The translations under genes were made by a program, and so were the position numbers. A model generated the notes under the pieces. It searched no databases. It saw only the letters and a program-made list of their open reading frames with translations, and had not been told where the DNA came from. DNA of 64,000 nucleotides from Nannochloropsis oceanica (taxonomy: Eukaryota; Sar; Eustigmatophyceae; Eustigmatales; Monodopsidaceae): contig CP038117.1 of NCBI GenBank assembly GCA_004519485.1, positions 620,001 through 684,000 of the forward strand, in the 5' to 3' direction. Each line of letters opens with the position of its first letter. Position 1 is the stretch's first letter. Shown here one piece after another: positions 34,255-47,918 of the stretch.

Positions 34255-36418
34255 GCAGAAATCACGCCTATCGTTTTCCCGGATTACATCCACCGCAGCA
34301 TTGTCGGCGGCATCCACGGGATCGACGAAGCGCGAGAGCTTGCGGGCGTTTGGCCCTCTACTCCGCCGTGCCGAATCCATCAAGAACGCCCCATGGACCA
34401 TTGCACTCAGTAGCACCCGCGCCAGAGATAAACGATTTCTCGAGCAAGGTATCATGCGATTCAATCAAAAGCCAGCGGCGGGCGTCGAGCTCCTCGTTTC
34501 CACTGGTGTCTTGCAACGGACCCCTGCGGAGGTGGCTGGCTTTCTGCGCCAACACGCGGGGGAGCTGAGCAAGAAGCGGATTGGGGAGTATGTAGGGAGC
34601 CAGGACCCGTTTGTGCAAGAGGTATTATCTCAGCTGCTTAAAGAGTACGACTTTCAGGGGATGTCTATTGATGAGGCGATGCGGGTAAGTGCGCAAGGAA
34701 GGAAGGGAGGGAGGAATGGAGGATGGGGAGGGGTGGGAATTGAGTCGATTGCTTTTGATCCTGTTGGTAATGCTTTTGAAAGCCTTGAATAATGCATATC
34801 GAATCTTGTGTGGCTTCTTCCCTGACCGCTGTGGCTTCTTCCCTGACCGGTTTCCAAAACTCAGACCTAGCCACCCCCTCCCCCCCTTTCTCCCTCCCTT
34901 ATTCCCGCTAGCTCTTCATCAATGACATCCGCATGCCCGGGGAGGCCCAAATGCTCGATCGGGTCCTCAATGCGTTCGCCCGTCGCTTCTTTGAGGTCAA
35001 TCGTACTCAGGGATGGTACGCAACGGAAGACACGGTATACATTCTGTCTTTCTCCATCATGTTGCTGAACACCGATCTGCATAATCGCAACCTGCCGCAG
35101 AAGGAAAAAATGCGCTTGGAAGATTTCGTGAGGAATAATCGAGGAATTAATGGAGGACAGGACTTACCACGGGAGCTGCTTACGAGCTTATACAATTCGA
35201 TCAAGCAGCATGAGATGAGGATGAAGGAGGGGGACATGTGGGAGTCGAACTCGTTGACCTTCATAGCGCCGCGAATCAGCGGGTGGTTGGAGAAGAAGGT
35301 GCAGGGACATTTGGGCATTGGCCGATTTCATCGATATTGGTTCGTGTTGACGAATGGATGCTTGTTTTACTTTAGGGGGCCGACGGACCCGGACCCGCGG
35401 TGTATTATTATTTTGGAGTCGGTCATGGTAGGTGGCGAGGGAGAGAGGGCTGGAGAATTCGAAGAGTGAGGACAGGCCTCTGTAATTTATTAAAAGCCTT
35501 TCAATCTCTCCCCCGCACCTTGTATTTTCATATTTCCACAATTTATTTTCATCTATCCGCATATTCTCATACTCCTTCCCTTCCTGTCACCCCTTCTCCT
35601 TTTAGGCAATCAAAGGGGCCTCATCCACGGAAATAATCCTCTACAGCAACGGCGGCGAGGGCACGATCATCAAGTCCGTCAAGATCAGAAAGCGCGACAA
35701 AACCACCGCCCAAGGCCGACATACCCGCTTCGTCCTCCGGGCCAGCACCACGCAAGAGCGCGATGACTGGGTTGAGGCCTTCCAGACCGAGACAGAACCT
35801 TTCCAGCGCCAGCATCGACTCGGGAACAGCACTGCCAATGGGGGGCCAACTACTGTCAGAAGTGCGACTCCCACCAGCAGCAACGGCAGTGCGGGCGCTT
35901 TGAACCAGACAACTCGAAGCCCAAGGTCCGCGGGAGGGTTGCAGTTGCCTCAAGCGTACTCGGAGTGTTTGATGGAGGGATGGATGAGGAGGCGGGCGGA
36001 AACGAGCAGGGCATGGCAGCGACGGTACTTTATGCTCGTGATTATAGAAAAGACGAAGCATCGGCCAAGGCATGTGGAGTTGCATTGGTACACGACTCTG
36101 GAGATGGCTCAGAGCCAAATTGGGGTGCGGGGATGTCAAGGGAGTGTGGGGCTTGACGATCCGACGTTGGTCTTCAATGCCAAGACTGCCAGCGATGGGC
36201 TTTCGTATCGCCTTCCCGAGCCGACGGCAACTGTGTTTGAGATGGAGACGACGGTGCATGGGAGTAAGGTGAAAGACTTTATCTCGCCCGAGGATGAGGG
36301 TAGTCTGGGTGCATGGTTGGAAGCGCTCCGGCCGTTTGTCACCATTCGGAACAGTGCTGGCGATGGATTGTTTGCGAGTAGTGCGCTTACGGTTACCAGC
36401 CGTCCGGCAAGGGTTTGA
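33881..36418 (+). CDS. Sec7-domain ARF-GEF with two PH domains (cytohesin-like)
   Basis: Guanine-nucleotide exchange factor for ARF GTPases. Exons 33881-34684, 34912-35427 and 35606-36418 join in phase 0; 710 residues. The first 180 residues are disordered and include a Gln run from CAG repeats (34210-34254). The Sec7 domain (about 185-365) runs from FLEQGIMRFNQKPAAGVELL to LTSLYNSI. It contains the catalytic glutamate in IRMPGEAQMLDRVLNAFARR (residue about 279) and the hydrophobic-groove motif YILSFSIMLLNTDLHN. PH domain 1 (about 388-520) starts PRISGWLEKKVQGHLGIGRF and has HRYWFVLTNGCLFYF. PH domain 2 (about 555-690) starts CLMEGWMRRRAE with WQRRYFMLV and ends LGAWLEALRPFV. The order is cytohesin-like, but the second PH domain is extra and the N-terminal coiled coil is not evident. 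Confidence 0.93.
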
Positions 36419-37550
36419 TTATTCCCCTAAGTGTGTGTTGTGAATTCTTGTGACTCACAGCAAATGAGATAATGTATTATTATGTATTTGTGTGTCTGTT
36501 TAGAGAAGAAATATATATAAATATATATATATATTCATGAGTCTTTCGGTACGGTTAGGTACTGTGTGTAGGCATGTGGTCTTTGCTCTCTTCAAAAATT
36601 ATGTGTGATGTTAGGTTGTGTTCTGTGCGCTCTTCATGCAAATAGAATCTTAATACAGATGCTCTCTTCATACAAATGGGTTTATTCTCGTGATCACTGG
36701 TTGGATGTCTGTTAGGGATGTGTGCCGGGTCCTCGTTAAAGGGATGGACTGGAATTATTTGCCAGTATTGTATGCAATCATTTTAAATACATCAAAATCG
36801 TTAATGAGCCACACATTTGAAAATCGCGATGAGTCGCCAGTATAATTTAGCAGAGATAGTAAGACAGCGTCCGAAAAAAAGAAAATGTGAGAAAGTCGGA
36901 GGATCAATTGTCTTTATCTTTAAATTCTTCTTAGTCTAGAGTAACTCTCAGTTGCCTTCTCTTTTTAGCATCTTATGTTGACACTGCCCAGGGGTGGCGC
37001 ATTAAGCAAAGTATGGCATTGGCTTTTAAAAGACTTATTTGAGCTTTCAGCCAAGATGCTTAAAGCTGACCAATCACTGGAGAAGGAAGGCTTTTTGTAT
37101 GACTCTTCACAGCATTTTGACGAGAGGATGGAGCGTACCAATGCCTAAAGGGGGGGGGGGGGAAGGTTGCTGAAAGGGCACCTAAAACCACAATGAATAC
37201 TGACTTATGTGCGTGTCTAGAGACATTTGTTTCAACTTATCGAGCTATCCAGATTCACTCTTTTTCCCATGCAGACACTCTTGTTCCACATGGAGGGAGG
37301 CATAAGTGCCACTTTGAGTGACGGAATCCGACCCTTCGCCTTCAGGGCACCGTGGGTTGGCCCTGTACGACGGAACGCTGACAAAGAGGGCACAAAGCTT
37401 CTCACTGCATTCTTCTTAAAGTCTCTCTGGCCGACAGGGTTAGCGTTGGCTCTCGTGGTCACATCCCTCTTTTTTGGTTTCATCATCCTCGCTCATCTCT
37501 GCCCGATGTCCCTACCCAGAGCCTTGCCCCAACCCACAAGACAAGCCACA
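36419..37550. other. Gene-free A/T-rich stretch with (AT)n and poly-G
   Basis: 1.1 kb, clearly more A/T-rich than its neighbours. It holds an (AT)n tract at 36511-36534 and a 13-base G run at about 37150. Repeated gctcttcatgcaaatagaat / gctctcttcatacaaatggg segments lie at about 36629-36682. Near 37270-37550 an open frame in frame with the next gene encodes a hydrophobic segment (LALALVVTSLFFGFIILAHL), which could extend that gene's N-terminus if an upstream ATG is used. Confidence 0.45.
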
Positions 37551-38591
37551 ATGACGGCCACCGTCAACGACTGTAGTCCGTCCTTGCAACGAAAACAACA
37601 ACAACAGGCAGATGTCCCATCTGGTTCGCCCTCGCTCCCGCCATTGTCGCCCACCACCCGCAGCGCAGACAAGGACTACACACAGTATTGGTACACGCCC
37701 GTCTACACAAGTAAGGGTGTTTGGTGTTTGGCTGCAGCACTTATCCGCTTGAGTCTTCGAGAAACATCCGATGCGAAAGCTCTGTGACTATTTCATTTGA
37801 GGGGGCGCGCGGATTTTTTTATGACGCCTCATCGCATTCCCACTCGCATCCATTCTTACCAAAGGTCTCCTCGGCGCGAGCATAGGGACGGCAGCGGGAG
37901 CGTGGCGCGGGCACTCGACCTTACTGTTGGCGCTGCACTTGGGCATCGGGTATGGGGTCTTTGGGGCCACTTTCAGTTGTAAGTTTTCTGCTGAGCGCGG
38001 ACTGCGAATACCTATAGGGGCAGGAGTGGCAGATTGCCTCTTCTTTCTCTCTCTCTCATGATTTTTTTCCCCTCGCCATTTTCAACAAAACATAGCGACC
38101 CTGTACGGCCTGCAGCAGCTGCGTGGTGAAGAAGGGACCATGAATTGGGTGGGGGCTGGGGCTGCGGCTGGGGCTGTGACGTCCCTCATTACAGGTAGAA
38201 TGTCTGGGTGAGAAAGGAGGAAGCGCATGAGGACGCAGCCTGCAGTCCATTCTCTGCGTTTGTCGTTTCAGGCTTGTGCTTCATCTGATGGCCGTCCGTG
38301 GTTTTGCGATTTTCAAACGATGTGACGACTTTATTTATCAGATTGTGGATTCATAAAACTCCTGTCTGTTATTCGCAATTTGCTTCCATATCCTCCCGCA
38401 CAAATTGCACAGCTGGCCCGAAGCAAGTAGTCAGGGGCGCATTTTTTTTTGGCGGCGTGGGTTCGGTGGCTGAGAGCGTGTGCGACATAATCGGAAACTC
38501 CATCACGGAATACAAGGATAAACGAGCGAGGCAACGCTTTGGGCAGCCGACGACGCCACCTGCTTGGGGAGGGAATAAGGGACTGGAATGA
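37551..38591 (+). CDS. Tim17/Tim22/Tim23-family mitochondrial membrane protein
   Basis: Four exons (37551-37710, 37865-37978, 38096-38194, 38413-38591), each joined in phase 1, give 183 residues. After a hydrophilic N-terminus ending DYTQYWYTPVYT come Gly/Ala-rich membrane helices typical of the family: SLLGASIGTAAGAWRG, LLLALHLGIGYGVFGATFS, MNWVGAGAAAGAVTSLITGA and VVRGAFFFGGVGSVAESV. The tail is charged (EYKDKRARQRFG). The pattern, including YW...YT before helix 1, resembles complex I subunit NDUFA11/B14.7 as much as import-channel proteins; I cannot decide between them. The start at 37551 is the closest ATG; an in-frame upstream Met at about 37268 would add a hydrophobic segment. Confidence 0.68.
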
Positions 38592-38695
38592 GTCGAAAAG
38601 ATTAAAAGGAAAGGGAAACTATGAACGAAAAGAATGTGGAAAAACTGCAGTTGAATATTTTCTTTCACTTCCTGTGAAAGACACGACGTTATTAC

Positions 38696-39460
38696 ATGTG
38701 TGGTTCGTATCGAGGGGTATCGATCATGTCGATTGGGCGCACGTTATCAAGTGCAGTTAAGTCCCCAGCCTTGGACCCAGCTCACGTCATTGGGAACATG
38801 TCTATTTGTTTCGCGGCGCAACATCGGGCATCGCAAGCAAGTGCGGGTGTAGGCCCGAACAATGGGCCAGTCGCGGAAGATCTCGATCCCCCCCAATCCA
38901 CTCCAATATTCCCCCAAGTCCAGAGGCTTTGGTCCGATCCCAGTGATATTTTGGGAGTAGAAGAAAGGAACAACGAGTGCGTCGTGTGCGTTGCGTTCAA
39001 GGGCGATGTCGTACGTATGGGGGGCTTGCGTGATTCCAGGGTCATAGCGGTAGCCTTCCTTGTCTAATTTCCTATCCTGGAGACACGCATCTCAGACGAG
39101 TTATTTTGCCAGCGGCCATTCAGCTCAGTCGAGCCGCCGCCTCCGTTCTGGGAGTACACGACATAGTGGACAGTACGCGACAGGGGGGTGGAGATTCTGG
39201 CGTACTCCCATTCGGCACTGAATTAGGATTACTATCTTGCCGCATTTGGGACAGCAAGCAAGATGCGGGGCGAGGTCTGGGCTGTGTTGGTCTTCTCTCG
39301 ATTATTGACATCTCCCGCTTCCTCGCCCACAGGGTCCTACTACATGCTCACGCCCTCCCTTTCCTCGATGAAATAGACAGGTCTCAACGACTGAGAAAGC
39401 GTGAAGTGGCCGTAGAATTGACAGCAAGAACTAGAAAGCAGAGCTCATTCGAAGACACAT
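38696..39460 (+). CDS. Possible CBS-like domain protein, 3' end unresolved
   Basis: Two putative exons, 38696-39014 and 39113-39460, join in phase 1 across GT/AG sites (FKGDVV|PAIQLSRAAASVLGV). The second exon ends in a strip resembling a CBS motif, LGCVGLLSIIDISRFLAHRV, where CBS domains have G(V/I)LSxxDIxRFLA. An open frame further on (GEQNLNDVAIWDPFCAMI, 39516-39570) looks like a continuation, but I could not find splice sites that reach it in the right phase. The gene is therefore incomplete as drawn, or decaying. The product would be 222 residues plus the missing end. No other family signature. Confidence 0.33.
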
Positions 39461-39835
39461 GTACGTTGCAATCTCCTTCTTCCCTTCCTCCCTCTCATTT
39501 CCCGTCACTGGCGAGCAAAATCTCAATGATGTGGCCATCTGGGACCCTTTCTGTGCCATGATTGAGGTGCCTCTCCCTTCTGCTATGTATGTGCCCCCCC
39601 AGCCATACTTGCAATCCCGGTCAGGCCTGTTTCAAGACCCTCACCGCATGCCCCCACATTCCCAATCAGGACGCACGTAGAGAGACAGAACACACCTCGT
39701 ACGTAATTAAAGCTCACACGGCCATGACGAAAGATGCTCACGTCCCCATGCTCTACTCTTTCTCCCTTTCGTCCCAACCCACACCGACACATCAACAGGA
39801 AAGAAAGCCGAGTCGATCCCCCTCCCGCCCCATGT

Positions 39836-41966
39836 ATGACGGACCCAGAGTGGAGAAAGGTCCGTTCCCTGCCCGGCAATGCCCCGGACGTGGAAGCCGG
39901 CGTGGTGGCGTATCGCTGCGCGATTGTTCACAGCAAAACTATCACGGAGCTGGAGTACCTGCCGGATGGGTTGCTGGTGGTGGATCATAGTAGGGAAGGC
40001 CTTATTTTGGATTTGTTGGACGTGGAGCACAAGAGCTTGGAAGAGGTGGATGAGATTGCATTGCACGCGCACGCACATGAGGTTGTCCAGTTTGAGGGAC
40101 GGATCATCCTGCCGGGATTAATTGACACCCATGCCCATGCGCCGCAGTACGCGTTCACGGGCACAGGGATGCATTTGCCGTTGCTTGAGTGGTATGTGGA
40201 AGGGGAGGGAGGGAGGGCGGGGTCGACGACTAGTACTATATTCTTTCCCTCCAAAACTCATGCCCTTTCAGTTAAACGCATTTATGTTTGTCAACTATTT
40301 CGTCTTACTACGCGATAGGCTGGAGAGCTATACCTTTCCCTGCGAGGCCCGGTTTGCCGACCTGGACTTCGCACGGGACGTGTACTCCAAGTCGATCCGC
40401 CGGCACCTCATGAACGGCACCACCACCTGCTCCTATTTCGCTACTCTGCACCTGGAGGCCTCAAAACTATTGGTCGACATCGTGAGGGAGCAGGGCCAAC
40501 GGGCGTATGTGGGGAAGGTCTCCATGGATCGGAACTCCCCGGTACGTACCCTGAGGGGGAGGGAGGGAGGGAGGGAGGGACAGTGTGATGTTATATGTGT
40601 AGAGGTTGTAGAATCAGGGTCTTCAAACACACGAAAGAGCCATATTACTCGTGTATTCAACCTTCCCCTGCCCCTCCCACAGGAATTTTATGTGGAGTCC
40701 ACGGAACAAGGCATCAAGGATGCCGCCGAATTCGTCCGCTACACCAAACGCACCTCCATCGGCCCCCCTATCAATACAGGGGCCTCCTCAGTCCCCCCCC
40801 GGTTGAAAAGGGTCATGTCGGAAACACGCATCGTCCGCGATCGTCGCGAGAGCTTGGGCAGTTTCACTGACCTCGAATCTCCCGAGACAAGTGATCCTGA
40901 GAACGAAGACGCGGCTATGGCTGCTGCGCTTGCCGCCGCAGGCGAGAGCGGCACTAACGGCAAGGCCGGTGGGGCTAGAGACAGTGGGGTCATGGGCAAG
41001 GGGAGGAGAAGCATGAGTTTGTGCCATAGCTCTTACTCGTCTTCGTCTGCTGCTTCTGTCTCGCCGTCGACTGGCGAGGGGACTCCCCAAGTTGTTGCGG
41101 GTAGAGGCGCCGGGAACGGGAACAAGAGCAGCTGCAGCGCCACGAGTGTGCCCTCGCCTCGGGTTCAAGATCGGTTTGATGCTTTTGGAGATGCACCGAG
41201 TCCCAAGGGCACCTTGCCACCCCCTCCCTTGGTGACACCGGTGATCACGCCCCGCTTCGTCCCGAGCTGTACGCCTGAGATGCTGCAGGCTCTGGGGGAC
41301 CTGTCGAGAGCGCAGAACTTGCCGGTGCAATCGCACTTGAGCGAGAGCCAGGGAGAGGTGGCATGGGTGCAGGATCTTCATCCGGAGTGCGAGAACTATA
41401 CGGACGTGTACAGGACGTATGGTCTCCTGCATGAAAGGGCCTACTTTGCCCATTGCTGCCACTGTAGCAATGGGGAGCAGGACGTGCTAAAGGACCACAA
41501 GGCGGGGGTCTCGCATTGTCCATCGTCTAATTTTATGTTGGGGAGCGGAGTGTTGAACGTGCGGAAATTGCTTCAGCGAGGAATGAAGGTTGGGCTGGGA
41601 ACGGACGTGGCGGGTGGGTATTCGGCCTCGATTTTGGACGCGGCCAGGCAGGCGATTATTGCTTCTCGGTGCATTTCGTTCACTGAGAAGGACGAGCAAG
41701 ACCAGCCGTATGAAGCATTGACGATCGATGAGGTCTTTTTCCTGGCAACCCAGGGAGGGGCGGATGTCCTAGGGTTGGGAGGGGCGGTTGGGAATTTTTC
41801 ACCGGGCAAGTACATGGATGCTGTGATTGTGGACCCCAAGACGGAGGATGGACCGCTGGATATGTTTGATGGCGAGCACTTGCATGCGGCCTTTGAGAAG
41901 TTTTTGTTCTTGGGCGATGATCGGAATATTGAGCAGGTGTATGTGGGAGGGAAGAGGGTACTTTAG
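39836..41966 (+). CDS. GDA: Guanine deaminase with long Ser-rich insert
   Basis: Zinc enzyme that deaminates guanine to xanthine, a step of purine salvage and nitrogen recycling. Exons 39836-40191, 40319-40541 and 40683-41966 give 620 residues, about 165 more than the human 454. Metal and active-site motifs are all present: LPGLIDTHAHAPQYAF (HxH), VQSHLSESQGEV, AYFAHCCHC and VGLGTDVAGGYSASILDAAR (the catalytic Asp). ATQGGADVLGLGGAVGNFSP and FLFLGDDRNIEQVYVGGKRV close the barrel as in animal guanine deaminases. Between EFVRYTKRTSIGPPI and TPVITPRFVPSCTPEMLQAL lies an insert of about 155 residues rich in Ser, Gly and charged residues, with RRES and GRRSMS sites that could be phosphorylated. No targeting peptide, so probably cytosolic. 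Confidence 0.93.
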
Positions 41967-43131
41967 AGAGGCGGGGAGGGAAAGGTGGATCTGGGGGAGG
42001 GAGGGAGGAGGACAAGCAGCAGGAATAGGACCATTGAAGTGGAAAGTGAAAGCAACGGTAGACATAGTATTAAGTGATTAAGTGAATGCGGCGTTTCCTC
42101 TCCCTCTCGTTGTCTTTTAATAAGCGGGCTGATGGGAAGGGAAATGTAGGAGGAGGAAAAGAGAAGCAGGAATGCCCACTGCGAAGGTGGAGCACCCCAG
42201 TTCTTTGTCTTTGCTGTCTTGTTTCTATGTCCACAGAGTGTGGAAATGATTGTTAACACAATAGGAAGTTGGAGGGCAGAGCTTGCCTAACGTAACTTGT
42301 GTTTGTATGTGGTTTGTGCGTATGTGAGAGAGATTGGGAGAGGGAGAGAAAGGAAGAGAGAGAGTGTGAATGTATGTGCCTATGTGGGGTAGTGCGTATG
42401 CATGCGGGCGTGCGAGCAGTGTAAGCGTATGTGTGGAGAGATGGGGAGGGAAAGAGAAGTTTTGGATTGTCGTGAAGTGGGGTGCCAATAACTTACTGAT
42501 GACGATAAAGAGGATAGATACGCACAAGAAAGGTCAGATGGACCAAAGAACAGACGAGATAAAATGCTGTTAAGTACCGTCACTACCGCTGAAGCTCTTC
42601 GCTTGCCTCTTCCTTCTTTTCTTTCTCCCTGAAACGCGAAAATTCTTCCAAAGGATGGAGACCCACCTTCATTTCTCTTCCTCTTGTTCTCCTTGACCCT
42701 CATTTCTTCTTCTTCGTCTCTCCCAAAAATGCTAGAAATTAGTTTCAACTACCTTCCTGAATGTGACAGGATCTTCGTTGTCTGACATTTATCCGAGCCT
42801 ACATACCCCTTGCTCTCCACTATCTCGGCTGGACGTCTGTCTTCCTTTTCAACTCACATTTTCCTGACCTAGAATACTACCGATTTCGCTGCCGCTTTTG
42901 CTATATGTCGCCACGTTTTGATTGCTGCCGACTGTCGGTTTGCAGCGCTCGGAGCTTAATTAACTGAAACCGTTGTCAGATATAGACAACAAATAAAAGA
43001 AACCCACACAGAAATAGCCACGGACACACATCACAAACTTCGCGCATAAAACCACCACACAAAAGCTCATCTTCCACATTCCTCTTCCTTCTTCTCTCAT
43101 ACTCTTCCTCCCTCCAACAAACACGTGACTC
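41967..43131. other. Convergent 3' region, guanine deaminase / enolase
   Basis: 1.16 kb with G/A- and T/G-rich simple sequence (gagagag, tgtatgtg at 42290-42440). No supported gene; minus-strand frames here are Ser/Pro/Leu-rich and unlike protein. Confidence 0.4.
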
Positions 43132-45486
<2,355 letters not shown>

Positions 45487-46027
45487 TGAGAGGGACAAAA
45501 AGGATCTATGTTTGGAAATGGGGCGCATGGGTTATAAGCCGACGGGCATACCAGCACTAGGGCGACGCGACACGCTTGTGATCTTCACGGGAGGAAGGGC
45601 TGTGGGATCAAAACCGTTGTTTCGGTTGCAGCATCAAGGCGACAAGGCGCATGGCCTACGTGGAATCAAGTGTGTGCCATGAAGGTCTCTCGGAGAGAGT
45701 GGCTTAACAAGGATCAAAAGAGCAAAATCTATAAGGCTATGTGTATAAAGCCACGAGATGTCAGAGACAGAGTGATGAAGAACGGACGGGTGCGAGATGA
45801 CGACGATGCAGTTGATTTGACTCGCAATCATGAGTCATGCGCTCAGCTAGTCCCCTGGACCATGCTGTCCTTCCTCATGCCTTGCATGTTGTAGTACTTA
45901 TTGCTCTGCCAAATTGCACTCCTCTCTTTCAAACGCCACAGGCTACCACTTTGCCACCGCTCTGTCGGGGAGGGCAAGTCCAAGCCCGCCACGTACGAGC
46001 GACAGCCTGCTCCCATCGATCATTTGC
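45487..46027. promoter_or_regulatory. Upstream region of plastid enolase, divergent
   Basis: About 540 bases upstream of the enolase start and of the small genes on the other strand. No core promoter motif recognised. A 74-codon plus-strand frame (45670-45894) shows no protein-like features. Confidence 0.3.
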
Positions 46028-46225
46028 ATGGGCAAGGGCAAAGGCAAGAAGACATTCGCCGCCACCACTGCTACCCCAAGCATATCCAAGCCAAAGACCA
46101 AGGGATTCTCGACGGCAGAAAGGCTGCAAGGCGTCTTAAGTGGTTCAGTGAGCAGCCGCGGGTCTCTGACAGGCAAAGGCACAGGCTCCTTTGGCGCCTC
46201 GCTCTCCAAGTCCAAGCAACGCTGA
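46028..46225 (+). CDS. Possible short Lys/Gly/Ser-rich protein
   Basis: A 65-codon frame starting at the ATG in ttgcATGGGCAAGGGC, product MGKGKGKKTFAATTATP... ending SKSKQR. The frame is open upstream to an acceptor-like acag at 45942, so it may be the last exon of a longer gene. It is basic and low complexity, with no recognised family, and could equally be leader sequence of the next gene. Confidence 0.22.
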   Translation: MGKGKGKKTFAATTATPSISKPKTKGFSTAERLQGVLSGSVSSRGSLTGKGTGSFGASLSKSKQR

Positions 46226-46264
46226 GCTGTCAAACGGCACGCAACCAACGTGGTGACGGGAGTG

Positions 46265-46731
46265 ATGATGATGATGATGATGATGATGGCTGCCGCCGCT
46301 TCTGGCAAAGAAGCAGCGTCAGCGTCTATTCGTAATCGGAAGCGCCTCACGTTGATGGTGATGATGCTGGGCATCTCCGGAGGTGGGGAGGGAGGGAGGA
46401 AAAGGAGGGATGGATTGCTGAGGCATTCGTAGGTAAAATCGACATATATCAAGACGCTCATCTCTAAACTTCTGAATTCATAGAGACTCACTTGCCTTTG
46501 CTTTAATGCCCATCCCCAAAATCTCTCACAGCGGCTCTCTTGCCCTACGGCATCCGCAAGCTCCGCGACGGCCGCTCGTTGTACCAGAGCGACAAGCCCT
46601 TGACTGGAAGTCAGATCATGCGCGGCGCGTACATGAACTCGTCCAGCCAGGATATCGGCCCAGATCCTGACTTTGACTTTAAAAGTGGCGAGTGGCATGG
46701 TAAGCGGAATAACCCGAATAGCAGGGCGTAA
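46265..46731 (+). CDS. Small single-pass membrane protein of unknown function
   Basis: Two exons, 46265-46382 and 46532-46731, joined in phase 1 through a weak donor (gtgggg); 105 residues. The start lies in eight consecutive ATG codons, so any could initiate. The basic N-terminus (IRNRKRLTLMVMMLGISGAL, spanning the junction) continues into a membrane helix and then RKLRDGRSLYQSDKPLTGSQ. The helix reads smoothly across the splice, which supports the join. The tail contains MRGAYMNSSSQDIGPDPDFD. The short charged N-terminus plus one helix could be an uncleaved mitochondrial or ER anchor. Family not recognised. Confidence 0.55.
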
Positions 46732-47918
46732 ATGGGAGGGTGTGCGTGTGGTCCTTAAGGTACGGGGGAGACCAGTCAAGTTAGGCAGAGGGCATGACGT
46801 TGTTTTTTGCATGACATCGGTGTTTGTCACATGACGATTCAATGATGTACCGGTAAAAGAAATCCGGGTTGGGTATGCAGGAGGGGCTTCCCCCGTAAGA
46901 GGGGAGGGTGTGGATGAAGGTTGAAGGCATTCTATCGCCTCAATCGCAACGCCACAATGTTTAAAATGAAAGGAGACGTAAAATAGAAAGTTAAGCCCAA
47001 AAGAGATACATGAGAAGAAAAAAAGCAAAAATGCATATCTGGCAGTGTCTGACACTCATTCTATAAAGCCTTGCACGTGCTAGTTGGTTGTTATTTAAGG
47101 ACGGATCGTCCTCAGCTATGAAGGCGCCAGTAGTCACACTTTTTTCTTCGCTACTCCCACTATTCATACTTTCTCATTCGTTTTGAATACTAGCACTGCC
47201 CAGGCAGAGTCGAATTATGCCGCTTGTGGGAGATGCTGAGGTTGATGCGAGGTTTCTCCAATGGCCGAGCCACAGTTTGCCGCGAGCCGATGGGATGTGC
47301 CGGCGATGCATGTGGGGGAAAAGGCTGTCTTTAACCGGACGCACAATCTGAAGCTCTCCAAATTGGCATGATTTGCGAACGAGGCTTTTGCTGCCGGTGA
47401 CAGAGCTGTATTTAAGGTGGTAGGGAGAGGGAAGTAGGGAGGGAGGGAACGGTAGGAGAGGAGGAAGAAATATGCTCTATGGACATTCTTCTTCTTGTCG
47501 TACAAGAAAATGGCGATAAGCCAAAAAAATACAAAAAGCGGGGCACCGTCAGCAGAGAGAGGATGTACACCTGAATAAATTAGAATTATCTCACACGGGA
47601 CCAAGCTCTTGCTCTTTGTTTTTGATGTCGTCGTTGTGTGCATAGTTGTTCTTCCCTCCTTTTAAATTATGTCTTTCTATTTCTCCTAAATAATCTTGTA
47701 GTTTTCCATAAGCTGGGGTGGGAAAGGAAAGTGGAGGAAGGGGCAAGTCTTGTCGCAAGATCGCTGGCCATGTAATTTCAAGGGTTAAAAATCAAAACCC
47801 TTCATTGTGCTTCACAAATTCTTATTTATTTCTTTTTTTCTTGCCTCCTCCTCTTTCCCTTTTCCTGTTTGCCCTAATCTTCCTTCGCGCGTGATATATT
47901 GTATGGTTAGTCAAGGAC
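46732..47918. other. Gene-free stretch, convergent 3' region
   Basis: 1.2 kb between converging genes. A minus-strand frame at 47215-47643 starts with ATG and has a hydrophobic stretch, but shows no splice sites or family signature. A/T-rich 47640-47910. Confidence 0.35.

Noticed and set aside
35621-36259. 212-codon minus-strand frame over the second PH domain
   Set aside because: Antisense shadow of the ARF-GEF exon 3.
47215-47643. 142-codon minus-strand frame with a hydrophobic stretch
   Set aside because: No splice sites or homology; codon pattern unlike neighbouring genes. It could be re-examined with transcript data.
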